A stretch of 64,000 nt of DNA from Sphingomonas sp. GTDB lineage: Bacteria; Pseudomonadota; Alphaproteobacteria; Sphingomonadales; Sphingomonadaceae. The position numbers were made by a program, and so were the translations under genes. The notes beneath the pieces are model-generated. The model was given only the letters and a program-made list of their open reading frames with translations. It searched no databases and had not been told where the DNA came from. Positions within the stretch are counted from its first letter, which is position 1; every line of letters starts with the position of its first letter. Shown in pieces: positions 28,199 to 35,920 of this stretch. The stretch lies in contig JAFKLY010000004.1 of the NCBI GenBank assembly GCA_017304655.1, positions 124,001 to 188,000 of the forward strand, read 5' to 3'.

Positions 28199-29499
28199 AA
28201 TTTGCTCCCGACCGTGGGCTTGATCTCGAGGGCAAGGCCTTCCTGGATGACGACCACCACCTCCTTGGCCGCGCCGACCTCCACGACGGGACCGGCCTGG
28301 CGGGCGAGGTCGAGATAGAATTCGGTGATCTTGTCGGACGAGCGGCCAAGGCCGCCGGCCACGCCGGTCTTCACTGCGTCAGCGGCGTCGAGGCTGCGCA
28401 CATTGCCAAGCGCGGAGGTCGAGACATCGCCGAAGCTGCCTTCGACGCTCTGGGCGAAGCCGGCGATCGTGCCGGCGATGAAGGAGCGGGCCAGGGTTGC
28501 CCCAACCCGCGTCACCACTTTGCCCGAAAGACCCTTCTTGCCATCGGCGTCGACGAAGAAGCCCTTGATGGGCTGGTCGACGACCGCATGTTCCTCGAAA
28601 TCGATGCAGGAAATGGAAACGAGCTGGATTTCGACCCGCTCCTTGGCGAGACTTCCCGTCGCATTGCCGATGACGAAACAGCCGGCGAGGTTCGCCTTGA
28701 CGTCGTTCGGCAACACCGCCGGCGCCTGCACCCGCGCCATGATCGGTTCGGGATTGGTCGTCGCGTCCCGGCTCGCCAAGGCATCAATCCCGGTCAAGAG
28801 CCGCGCCTTCATGAAACCAGGTGGTAAATAGATGGTCCGATTGGCTTTTTTTCTCCCGGCCGCGCCGGCCGCGCCTCCCTCGGGCAGGGCGGTAGCGACG
28901 GCTGCCCCGATCGCGCCGAGCTGGCGTTCCGTGGGCGGCGCCGGTGGCGCGACGGGAACGGAAGGTGGCGGTGGCAGGGTCCCCTCGGCCGTGTCGGCAC
29001 CGCCTGGTGCGGGCGGATAGGGCGGTATGTCGCTCGGGAGCGCCGGCGGTAAGGCGCCGCCATCGCCGCCCGCATCGCTGGCCGGCTCCGTCATCGCGCC
29101 GGGCGTGACCTTGCCCTCCTCGATCGCGGTGATCCTGTCCCCCAGCAAGGACTGGCCATCCAGAATCTTCTGAAGATCGGCGCGCAGCTTCACCTCAAGG
29201 GAATCTCCGCGCAGGCCCGCGCCCATGTCGAGATTCGAGGCCTGCGGCGCCTCGACAGGGGCCTGGTTCCCAATCGAACTTGCCGAATAGAGGGCATAGC
29301 CGAGCAGTGTGACGCTTGCCGCCACACCGACCTGCTTGATCCTCAGCTGCTGTCCGGACGAAAGCCGGCTCCATTGCTTGCCGATATCGAGGAGCGCCGG
29401 GCGCTCGCTTATGCCTTGGTTCCGCTGACCATCGTCCGGGCGTGGGGCCGGGAGGGGCGTCTCTTCCTGCGGCATTTGCCGGTCGTTCCGGTCTGTCAT
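28195..29499 (-). CDS. traB: TraB, VirB10-type scaffold
   Basis: 434 residues: cytoplasmic N-terminus, one membrane segment (QVGVAASVTLLGYALYSAS, about 55-73), a helical stretch that includes KILDGQSLLGDRITAIEEGK, a Pro-rich linker (PPALPSDIPPYPPAPGG and PPPPSVPVAPPAPP), then the beta-barrel domain with IYLPPGFMKARLLTGIDA and GCFVIGNATGSLAKERVEIQ. TraB spans the periplasm and links the inner-membrane complex to the outer-membrane TraK/TraV ring. Coupled by ATGA overlaps to traK and traV. Confidence 0.95.
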   Translation of the reverse strand: MTDRNDRQMPQEETPLPAPRPDDGQRNQGISERPALLDIGKQWSRLSSGQQLRIKQVGVAASVTLLGYALYSASSIGNQAPVEAPQASNLDMGAGLRGDSLEVKLRADLQKILDGQSLLGDRITAIEEGKVTPGAMTEPASDAGGDGGALPPALPSDIPPYPPAPGGADTAEGTLPPPPSVPVAPPAPPTERQLGAIGAAVATALPEGGAAGAAGRKKANRTIYLPPGFMKARLLTGIDALASRDATTNPEPIMARVQAPAVLPNDVKANLAGCFVIGNATGSLAKERVEIQLVSISCIDFEEHAVVDQPIKGFFVDADGKKGLSGKVVTRVGATLARSFIAGTIAGFAQSVEGSFGDVSTSALGNVRSLDAADAVKTGVAGGLGRSSDKITEFYLDLARQAGPVVEVGAAKEVVVVIQEGLALEIKPTVGSKF

Positions 29500-30263
29500 C
29501 GCGCGGCACTCCGGCGAACGACGATGAGGCGCGCATACTCGTCCTTGGCGAGCGCCAGGCGATCAAGGGTGACCGCGAAGATGTCGGCGCCGAGCGCCGT
29601 GTCGAGGAAAGCGCGCTCATCGAGCGACACGGGCGCCAATGCCCGAACGCTATATTCGCTCGCGGAAAGGCCGGCGCCCTCGACATCCAGACGCCGCCGC
29701 TCGGTCAGGACCACCGCCGGAAGGTCCGCAAGCAGCAATCGATCGCGCATGGGTGCAACCTCGGCGAAGCTCGCCGGGACCCGGTCCTGAAGCAGCGACA
29801 GAATGATGCTCACCGCGCGTTCTTCCTCGACCAGGGGGCCGAGCAACGCCGCGTTAGCGCGCGCGCGCTGGCTGACGCCCGGGACCAGCGTCACCGTCTG
29901 CGCCGGGATATCCGCCGGTTCGGCATAAAGCGGATAGATGGCGTCATTGCATGCGATGAAGAACTCGGCCGGCGCCGTCACATAGGTGCGCGTCTTGGCG
30001 CCCATGTCGTCAGTCTCGAGGACAAGGAATTTGATCCACGCGTCCGAGCCGCCACGCTCGACGGCCAGGCCCTTCTCGGCCGAGAATTTGACATCGCCAA
30101 TCTCTCCGCCGACGCAAATGACATGATTGACGTCGCGATTGGAGAGCCGGAGGCGGCTCGTCTGATCGGGCAGCGCGGCGATCGATTGGCCGTGGGCCGG
30201 CGTGCTGCCGAGCAGGGCCGCGGCAAGGCAGGCGCGCAGCTTCGGGCTAGCGAATGTCGGCAC
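29496..30263 (-). CDS. traK: TraK, VirB9-type secretin-like core protein
   Basis: 255 residues with an export signal (LRACLAAALLGSTPAHGQ) and TraK features: RLRLSNRDVNHVICVGGEIG, KGLAVERGGSDAWIKFLVLE, YVTAPAEFFIACNDAIYPLY, and a C-terminal basic tail ending VVRRSAAR. It forms the outer ring of the core complex with TraV and TraB. The ATG lies inside the end of traE (17-bp overlap). Confidence 0.92.
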   Translation of the reverse strand: MPTFASPKLRACLAAALLGSTPAHGQSIAALPDQTSRLRLSNRDVNHVICVGGEIGDVKFSAEKGLAVERGGSDAWIKFLVLETDDMGAKTRTYVTAPAEFFIACNDAIYPLYAEPADIPAQTVTLVPGVSQRARANAALLGPLVEEERAVSIILSLLQDRVPASFAEVAPMRDRLLLADLPAVVLTERRRLDVEGAGLSASEYSVRALAPVSLDERAFLDTALGADIFAVTLDRLALAKDEYARLIVVRRSAAR

Positions 30264-30882
30264 TGAATTTCTCCTCCTGGAGGGCGGTCAGCCAGAACCG
30301 GCCATTGTCGACCACGAAGCGGATCCGGAGATTGCCGCGGAACTTGCGAATGACGCCGCCGATGACGCGGACTTTCTCGACCGGAACGACAATTTCATTG
30401 TCGGTGTAGGTCACCGGCTGGTCGCCGCGGATGTAGGTTGCGATCGAGAGCGTCGGGTTCGTCCCGAGTTCATCGAGCAGGCGGCTCAAACTGTCGCGCA
30501 GCCCATTATAGGCGCTCGGATGGACGAGGCTCAAAAGCTCCTGGAACTGACGGTCGGCCGAATAGGCTGAATAGGTGCCGACGAGGCTGACGATGTTCCG
30601 GGTGATCGCGCGCAAATAGGTCGCAGAAGGCGCATTGCCGGTCACATAGAGATCGCCGCCCGCGCCAAATGGAACGATCACCGTGCGCTGGTTCTGGTTC
30701 GACGTGTAAATGACCGTACCCAGGACGGCGCTGACGCCGAACAGGCCTGCAATCGCGAACTTGAGCAGGCGGTTCTCTTCGAAGAGATTGGCCGAACCTT
30801 GCAGATAACGATGCAGGTGCCAGCTGGGCGGCGTATCGCCGATCATGTCGGGTGCGGCCCCGCTGCGCGTGAACAGTCGCAT
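30247..30882 (-). CDS. traE: TraE, VirB8/VirB5-like inner-membrane assembly protein
   Basis: 211 residues from ATG 30882. One N-terminal membrane helix (LLKFAIAGLFGVSAVLGTVI, about 39-58) is followed by a periplasmic domain with TraE wording: NQRTVIVPFGAGGDLYVTGN, YLRAITRNIVSLVGTYSAYS, VRVIGGVIRKFRGNLRIRFV. It begins 5 bp after the traL stop. The longer open frame to 31032 reads into traL and is not credible. Confidence 0.92.
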   Translation of the reverse strand: MRLFTRSGAAPDMIGDTPPSWHLHRYLQGSANLFEENRLLKFAIAGLFGVSAVLGTVIYTSNQNQRTVIVPFGAGGDLYVTGNAPSATYLRAITRNIVSLVGTYSAYSADRQFQELLSLVHPSAYNGLRDSLSRLLDELGTNPTLSIATYIRGDQPVTYTDNEIVVPVEKVRVIGGVIRKFRGNLRIRFVVDNGRFWLTALQEEKFSADIR

Positions 30883-30887
30883 CGGCG

Positions 30888-31157
30888 TCACTCGTAGAAG
30901 CGGGTCTGTGTGGGACCCGGATAGTGGCGGAAACGCAGCAGACCCCAGCGCCAAGCGAGATGCGGCACGAAGCCTCGCGGCTTGGTGCGCTTCCAGGGGA
31001 TGAAGAGGAGAAGAATGCCGAAGAGCGACCAACCGATCAGGCCACCGACGATGACGGCCACGAAGATCGTGGTCAGCACGACGATGAATTCCTGGGAGTC
31101 GAACCAGAGGATCTGGACCGGCCGATGCAGGAACTGAGGAAGCCGCTCGTCCAACAT
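30888..31157 (-). CDS. traL: TraL, small inner-membrane protein
   Basis: 89 residues from ATG 31157 with GGGAGAAG upstream. MLDERLPQFLHRPVQILWFD is followed by one long hydrophobic stretch (VVLTTIFVAVIVGGLIGWSL) and FIPWKRTKPRGFVPHLAWRW, a pattern typical of TraL. It is a VirB3-like partner of the TraC ATPase. An upstream in-frame ATG (31175) is less well placed for the ribosome-binding site. Confidence 0.9.
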   Translation of the reverse strand: MLDERLPQFLHRPVQILWFDSQEFIVVLTTIFVAVIVGGLIGWSLFGILLLFIPWKRTKPRGFVPHLAWRWGLLRFRHYPGPTQTRFYE

Positions 31158-31262
31158 TCTTCTCCCTTGCTTCATCGCGCCCGGGGCGCGCTTCTCCGAG
31201 GAGCCACTGTGGCCCTCCGGTCTGGGGGCACGCCTGACCGACATCGGCCGACGCGCCGATGT

Positions 31263-31580
31263 TCAGATCACCATGCCGAAGGTCATGAGGATGCTGTCCG
31301 CCTTGATCAGGCAGACGGCGGCCACGATGGTCGGGATGCCGATCATGATGTTTGAAAACAGGCGGCTGACGCCGAACAGGAAAGCCGCGACGCCCCCGAC
31401 GAAGCCAAGCGGCCCTTTGACGCCCTGGTTCACCACGATGTCGTAGATGTCATAGCCAAGGTCGCCGACCGCCGGCGCCGTGAAGGCATGGACGATGGTT
31501 GCGCTCGCCAGGACGGCAAGGGTGAACAAGCCGGCCTTGTCGATGGTGCGAAAGGCGCGCGCCGGGATTAGTTTGAACAT
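31263..31580 (-). CDS. traA: TraA-like conjugative pilin precursor
   Basis: 105 residues: basic N-terminus (MFKLIPARAFRTIDKAG), a first hydrophobic segment (LFTLAVLASATIVHAF) with a possible signal peptidase site near VHAF-TAP, and two more hydrophobic segments separated by VNQGVKG. Size, two-helix mature part and position directly before traL match F-type pilin. TATCTCCTTCGAAAGGGAG upstream, read on the minus strand, includes AAGGAGATAAAT before the ATG. The peptidase at 18224-18805 is a candidate maturation enzyme. Confidence 0.82.
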   Translation of the reverse strand: MFKLIPARAFRTIDKAGLFTLAVLASATIVHAFTAPAVGDLGYDIYDIVVNQGVKGPLGFVGGVAAFLFGVSRLFSNIMIGIPTIVAAVCLIKADSILMTFGMVI

Positions 31581-31748
31581 GGATTTATCTCCTTCGAAAG
31601 GGAGCCATCCGAACATATGCCTGCCGGCGTGTCCGGCCGACGGCAGCGCAGGACGGCTCCAGTGGAGCGCCGCGGCCGGCATCTTGGCCCTTGCGATTGC
31701 CGCCGGGACAAACGACGAAGGTCCGCCAGATTGGGTTGAGCGTGCATG

Positions 31749-32519
31749 TCAGGGACGGGCATTGGCTGGCCCGTGCTTCGTCACCAGGAAGGCCTCGAGC
31801 TCGTCTTGCCGGAAACCGGATATGAGCTTGCCGTCGATGAACAGCGTCGGCGTGCCCGACACACCCATCTTGGTGACGGTCAATGCGTCCTTGGTAACCT
31901 TCGCGTTGCCACTTGCGCATTTGAGCAAGGTGGAGGGCTCCTGGCCGGCATAAAGGGATTTGAACGCCGCTTCCTTGTCCGCAGAGCAGAGAATATGCTC
32001 GGCCTTCGCTGCTGCCTCAGGATGGATTCCGCTCACGAAATAAATGAGACGCCTGACCGGCTTTCCTTCGGCCGCCTTCGTCGCCCAGAAGCGTTCGAGC
32101 GCCCGACAATAAGGGCAGTCGGGATCCGTGAACTCGATGACGCTTGGTGCGTTCGCCGGGCCGATCGCGAGCGCCCCGGCAGGATCTATCGCCGCGAGGC
32201 GCTTGCGCGCGATCTCATCCTGCGCCGTCGCCGTCACGTTGAGGCCGTCGCGGTTGTAAACGGCAGCGAAGAGCAGATGGCCGCTTTCAGGTGCGAAATA
32301 GACGATGCGTCCGCCTGCGACTGCCTGATAGAGCGGCCCCTTGACCGGCGCCGGACCGAACTCCTCGAATGTGAGATTGGTGAAGGTCTGCCGCAGTGCC
32401 TTTTGGGCAGCGGCCGCTTCGCTCGAGAGAGACATATCTGCCGGGCCGGACGGGTCCTGCGACAGCGCCGGAACCGACACACAGAGGAACGCGGCAAGAG
32501 CGAGTTTAGCGCGCTGCAT
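31749..32519 (-). CDS. DsbC/DsbG-like thiol:disulfide interchange protein of the tra operon
   Basis: 256 residues from ATG 32519: signal peptide (ending ALSQ), a DsbC-like N-terminal dimerisation region (FTNLTFEEFGPAPVKGPLYQ, FAPESGHLLFAAVYN), and a thioredoxin domain with CPYC (Cys135, Cys138) and GVSGTPTLFIDGKLISGF. Periplasmic isomerases of this kind accompany many F-type systems and are expected to help fold Cys-rich TraN and TraU. Its start lies 14 bp inside the preceding small gene, and 168 bp separate it from traA. Confidence 0.88.
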   Translation of the reverse strand: MQRAKLALAAFLCVSVPALSQDPSGPADMSLSSEAAAAQKALRQTFTNLTFEEFGPAPVKGPLYQAVAGGRIVYFAPESGHLLFAAVYNRDGLNVTATAQDEIARKRLAAIDPAGALAIGPANAPSVIEFTDPDCPYCRALERFWATKAAEGKPVRRLIYFVSGIHPEAAAKAEHILCSADKEAAFKSLYAGQEPSTLLKCASGNAKVTKDALTVTKMGVSGTPTLFIDGKLISGFRQDELEAFLVTKHGPANARP

Positions 32520-32826
32520 CGGCCGCCTCCCGGTCCATCTGAGCGGTGCGCCGAAACAGGGCGGCATCGACCTTCGTGCCGGTGCCAACAGCAATGCCGG
32601 GATGGGGTCGTGCAAGCCGTGCCTGCGCTTCAACATCCCTGATCGAGCGTACGACGAAGCTCTGCCCTGCTTCGACGATGACGAGGCGCTCTTCGCCACT
32701 GAGCGACACGCTATGGCCATCCGGCTGATGATGAGCAAAGGCTTGCCCACGCGCGCTTTGGAAGGGCATAATGGCCGCCATAAGAATGACGAACGCAGAG
32801 GGGCCGCGAGGCACTTTGCTGACCAT
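32506..32826 (-). CDS. small exported protein heading the tra operon
   Basis: 106 residues from ATG 32826, preceded by the strong site AAAGGAGG. The N-terminus looks like a signal peptide (VPRGPSAFVILMAAIMPFQS-ARGQ). The mature part includes SLSGEERLVIVEAGQSFVVR and ends in a charged helix. It overlaps the DsbC-like gene by 14 bp and is the first leftward gene seen, so the operon promoter is probably just upstream. Family not recognised. Confidence 0.65.
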   Translation of the reverse strand: MVSKVPRGPSAFVILMAAIMPFQSARGQAFAHHQPDGHSVSLSGEERLVIVEAGQSFVVRSIRDVEAQARLARPHPGIAVGTGTKVDAALFRRTAQMDREAADAAR

Positions 32827-33155
32827 GGTCGAAGACCTCCTTTTCGGCTTTGCCAGAAAGCCGGACAATTGGATCGGTGTTGGCCTGGGAGCTTTGGTCG
32901 TTCGGGTAAGCTCGCCGTCACCGGTCTGGATGAGCCGGTGGATGACGCGCCGTTCCCCCGCTCTGCAAGGCGCAGGGCATCGTGCTGCCTGTTCGAGGTA
33001 GTCGGCTGCCGGAGTCCGGAAACAGGCTGCCGCTAAGCGGAACTTTCGTTCCGCGCCGAGGCGCAAGACCAATCTGAATTGCGGCACCGTTCAACAGGAG
33101 TCGGTCCGGGACCAAATTGCCGGATCGCCGCCTTCGACCGAAAAAGGGGCTTATC
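32827..33155. promoter_or_regulatory. divergent intergenic region with a perfect inverted repeat
   Basis: About 330 bp between the leftward tra operon and a rightward unknown gene; no gene seen. It contains GCGGAAC-TTTC-GTTCCGC (33037-33054), a perfect 7-bp dyad that could be an operator or hairpin. Promoter boxes could not be fixed by eye. Confidence 0.45.
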
Positions 33156-33620
33156 GTGACCGGAAAGTCATCGAGAGCTTACAAGCTCAAATTATCCGAA
33201 CGCGGGATCTTCCTGTTTCTCAAATGCCATTGCCGCCTGTGCCATTTGGTCGGTGACTTCCTGCCCTATGGCACGACATTGCATGTGTCGGTGACGCTGC
33301 TTGAGCGGGTTCCTGCCGAAGACCTGGTGGCGGAAATTTCAGGCCCTGAGTTGGCTGCCTATGGTGGGAAAGAAGTCCGCTTCGTTGGGACATCCGCTCA
33401 TCTCGCCGATGTTACGGCAAAATTGGCTGACCGTATTGACGAAAGCGGACGCGTTCATCCGAAACCCCCGACCTGGAAGCTGTTTCTGACCGCCCTCTGC
33501 TGCATGGAGGCGGCCGATGACAAGTTCGTCGTGCGAGCTTATGATGATCTCTGCGCAGTTGAAGCTGCGATGAAGCCGCGTCGTTTACTTGATGGGGTTC
33601 GTTTATCGATCGATACGTGA
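33156..33620 (+). CDS. hypothetical protein
   Basis: 154 residues from GTG 33156, chosen because AAAAAGGGG lies about 6 nt upstream; an in-frame TTG at 33117 lacks such a site. The sequence begins MTGKSSRAYKLKLSERGIFL and contains CHCRLCHLVGDFLPYG (a Cys/His cluster that could bind metal) and VHPKPPTWKLFLTALCCMEA. There are no membrane segments or export signal. It is read divergently from the tra operon and precedes two regulators. No family recognised. Confidence 0.55.
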   Translation: MTGKSSRAYKLKLSERGIFLFLKCHCRLCHLVGDFLPYGTTLHVSVTLLERVPAEDLVAEISGPELAAYGGKEVRFVGTSAHLADVTAKLADRIDESGRVHPKPPTWKLFLTALCCMEAADDKFVVRAYDDLCAVEAAMKPRRLLDGVRLSIDT

Positions 33621-33639
33621 AGTATCTTTCACGCGAATA

Positions 33640-33655
33640 TTATCGATAGTGATAA
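33640..33655. promoter_or_regulatory. inverted repeat before the XRE regulator
   Basis: TTATC-GATAGT-GATAA lies in a short AT-rich patch between the 33156 gene and the HTH gene, with CGATA repeated on each side. It is a plausible operator for autoregulation. Confidence 0.3.
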
Positions 33656-33748
33656 CGATAGCGTTTGACCGGCAGATTATTATGCACCACTTTTCGGTCA
33701 TCGGGTAGGCGCCATTGGGAGCTTTGAGCCACAGACAGGGAGACCTGC

Positions 33749-34165
33749 ATGTCGCCTCAAAGTCCTCGACCGAATGATAACGCGGACTTGATCGTCTTGA
33801 TCAAGGCGATGTCGGGAAAACGGATCGAGGGGCGTCGCCGACGAGATCGTATCACACAAAGCCAGCTGGCGCGGGCCGTGGGCAGGAGCGAACGCTGGCT
33901 GCGCGAGATCGAGGCGGGCATTCCGACATCGCGGCTGGAGGATCATGTTCGGTGCGCACACTCGCTCCGGATTTCAACGGCCCACATATTCATCCCACTC
34001 CTGTTCGCGGAGCACAATATGCCGATCCCGCTAGAATTGCTGGAACTTGATGACCTTTGGGAAGTCGAAGAGGCTTGCCTTGCTTTCATCGCGCAGCATC
34101 AGGCTGCGGCCAAAAACCGCCGAGCTCTCAAATCCGCCTACCCGTCGAATCATCAGAGCGGCTGA
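33749..34165 (+). CDS. XRE-type helix-turn-helix regulator
   Basis: 138 residues from ATG 33749, GGGAGA upstream. Residues of about 26-65 form a Cro/CI-like helix-turn-helix (RDRITQSQLARAVGRSERWL-REIEAG), with the XRE signature of an initial Gln and the closing RxIE-G. The C-terminal half (IPLELLELDDLWEVEEACLA) may be a dimerisation helix. It is followed after 4 bp by a GntR gene, so both are probably co-transcribed. They lie between the conjugation operon and the lasso peptide genes and could control either. Confidence 0.8.
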   Translation: MSPQSPRPNDNADLIVLIKAMSGKRIEGRRRRDRITQSQLARAVGRSERWLREIEAGIPTSRLEDHVRCAHSLRISTAHIFIPLLFAEHNMPIPLELLELDDLWEVEEACLAFIAQHQAAAKNRRALKSAYPSNHQSG

Positions 34166-34169
34166 AACC

Positions 34170-34814
34170 ATGTCGCCCGAAGCCGTCACGACTGAGCGTG
34201 TCTACGCTTTGCTGAAAGCCGACATTGTGCGCGGGCGATATCCGCCGCGTACGGAGATCGTGATCGCTTCGATCGCCCGTGACCATGGTGTGAGCATCCA
34301 GCCCATTCGCGACAGCGCGCAGCGGCTCGTCGGGGAGCGATTGCTGGAGCCCTTGCATGGCGGGGGATTTGCCATCCCCGACATCACCGAGCAGGGGCTT
34401 CGCGATCTCTACGCCTGGCATGGTCAACTTATGCGTTTCGCGCTGCAGCCGGGCAAGCAGCTTCTGCCGGACAGCGGTGATCTGGATGTCACCCTGGACG
34501 AAGGCTCAGGTGAGAGTCTGGCCGCAGCGGCGACCTCCATCTTCCAACGGATTGCGTGCCGCTCGGGAAATCGAGAATTGTGTCGCGCCGTCGAAGCGGC
34601 CGGCGAGCGTCTCCACGCTGTGCGCATCAAAGAATTCAGGCATATTCCCAACATCCGGCAAGAATTGACGAGCATCCAGAGATTGGCTTTGCGCCAGGAG
34701 CAGGTTTCCCTGATGCGCGCGATCCGTGCCTATGAACGCAGGCGCCTGAAGCGGGCGGACCTGCTCGTGGAAGCGATCGGGGGCACATTGGAAGAGGCTG
34801 GTCGCTCGTTCTGA
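34170..34814 (+). CDS. GntR-family regulator, FCD type
   Basis: 214 residues from ATG 34170. The N-terminal winged helix fits GntR (ERVYALLKADIVRGRYPPRT, VSIQPIRDSAQRLVGERLLE, GGGFAIPDITEQGLRDLY); the C-terminal half is helical (SGNRELCRAVEAAGERLHAV, LMRAIRAYERRRLKRADLLV) as in FCD ligand-binding domains. The gene ends 263 bp before the lasso precursor on the same strand and is the nearest upstream regulator. Its target and ligand cannot be read from the sequence. Confidence 0.85.
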   Translation: MSPEAVTTERVYALLKADIVRGRYPPRTEIVIASIARDHGVSIQPIRDSAQRLVGERLLEPLHGGGFAIPDITEQGLRDLYAWHGQLMRFALQPGKQLLPDSGDLDVTLDEGSGESLAAAATSIFQRIACRSGNRELCRAVEAAGERLHAVRIKEFRHIPNIRQELTSIQRLALRQEQVSLMRAIRAYERRRLKRADLLVEAIGGTLEEAGRSF

Positions 34815-35077
34815 GGGACCAAGGCTGCCGACGGCGATGTCCAGCGCTACAATCAATTCAGTGACCGGCCATCGACCGGGAGCGGTGACGAAGAAGCAGC
34901 CATTATCTTGTCAAGAATCATTGTATAGGTGCCTCGATCTTCCAGTCGAAGTACCGCGCTTACAGTCGATTGTCCGATGCTGTCAGATTTGAGACCTTAT
35001 GAGCTCTCGGATGAGTGGACTCCCCATTACAATCGGCTGGGCTGCATGGTGCAGTCAACCTGAATGGGAGAACCGAC
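34815..35077 (+). promoter_or_regulatory. leader/promoter region of the lasso precursor gene
   Basis: 263 bp without a gene. It is locally AT-richer than its surroundings around 34900-34930 (CATTATCTTGTCAAGAATCA, TTGTATAGG) and so probably contains the precursor promoter. GGGAGAA lies 6 nt before the precursor ATG. Precise promoter elements could not be assigned. Confidence 0.4.
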
Positions 35078-35212
35078 ATGGATCGTGGTGACTATCGGCC
35101 GGATGATGGCCGCATCGACCTGGGCGTTGCCAGCGTCGAGACCAAGGGGATCGACGGCAATGACCTCGATTCCCAGGGCAAGCGCTACCAGTTCGGGATT
35201 TCCGACGACTGA
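35078..35212 (+). CDS. lasso peptide precursor (A protein)
   Basis: 44 residues from ATG 35078 (GGGAGAA upstream). The leader, residues 1-23, ends IDLGVASVETK, with the Thr at the penultimate leader position (Thr22) that lasso processing enzymes need. The predicted core is residues 24-44: ring GIDGNDLD (Gly24 joined to the Asp31 side chain, eight-membered) followed by the tail SQGKRYQFGISDD. Bulky residues Arg36, Tyr37 and Phe39 could plug the ring. The C-terminal GISDD resembles sphingonodin-type peptides from sphingomonads. The B and C genes follow on the same strand. The core as written is not one I recall from described peptides. Confidence 0.93.
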   Translation: MDRGDYRPDDGRIDLGVASVETKGIDGNDLDSQGKRYQFGISDD

Positions 35213-35264
35213 TCGCGTGGGCGCGCGGCTCCACAGGGTCGCGCGCCAAGCCGGGGGGAATGCG

Positions 35265-35918
35265 ATGGGGTACAGCCTTCCGCCGAGCGTGACCTTCTGT
35301 TGGGTCGGCTCAGTTCCCTACTTTCTCGATTTGAAAGCGGACCGTTACTTCAAGCTTGCAGGACGTTCGGCTGAGCAATTTCGGGCACTCATCGCAGGCG
35401 ATGAGATCGCTCAGGCAGACGCGGCGGATCTCGAGGCTGCTGGCGCTATTGTTTGCATCAATACGGCGCTGTCTGCGTTCGTCGCACCTCTATCGCGCCG
35501 TTTTACCCGGTCAATTGTCGAGGAGGCTTCCAGCTCGATCACACTCTCCTCATTGAGCCGCGCGATCTTCGACACCTGCCGTACTTCGTTCGCGCTGCGA
35601 TCAAGATCGCTTTCCTCAGTCGTTGATCAATTGATGGCGGCCAAGACGCTCGCGTGTGGAGAAGTAGGACTCGATCACATCGAAATGGTCGCATCGACTT
35701 ATCGAACCCTGGATTTTCTCGTTTCGTCGGAAACCCGATGTTTGGCGCGGTCGATCGCCATGGCGCGCACCCTCCTGACCGAGGGCAACAATTTCGAGCT
35801 CATTCTTGGCGTGCGCAGTGGTCCGTTCGGTGCGCATTGCTGGCTGGCACAGGGGGACGTTGTCCTGAATGATCGCCTGGACAAGGTCCGCGACTTCACT
35901 CCTATTCTGGTCATTTGA
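35265..35918 (+). CDS. lasso peptide B protein (fused RRE and leader peptidase)
   Basis: 217 residues from ATG 35265 with GGGGGGAA 4 nt upstream; a nearby ATG (35260) is out of frame. Residues of about 1-80 form the PqqD-like leader-recognition domain (VGSVPYFLDLKADRYFKL-AG). The C-terminal part is the transglutaminase-like cysteine protease with candidate triad Cys159 (SETRCLARS), His191 (GAHCWLAQGDVVLND) and Asp203. It binds the leader and cuts after Lys23 to free Gly24. Fused B proteins are the rule in proteobacterial lasso loci. The stop is 2 bp before the cyclase ATG. Confidence 0.93.
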   Translation: MGYSLPPSVTFCWVGSVPYFLDLKADRYFKLAGRSAEQFRALIAGDEIAQADAADLEAAGAIVCINTALSAFVAPLSRRFTRSIVEEASSSITLSSLSRAIFDTCRTSFALRSRSLSSVVDQLMAAKTLACGEVGLDHIEMVASTYRTLDFLVSSETRCLARSIAMARTLLTEGNNFELILGVRSGPFGAHCWLAQGDVVLNDRLDKVRDFTPILVI

Positions 35919-35920
35919 AG

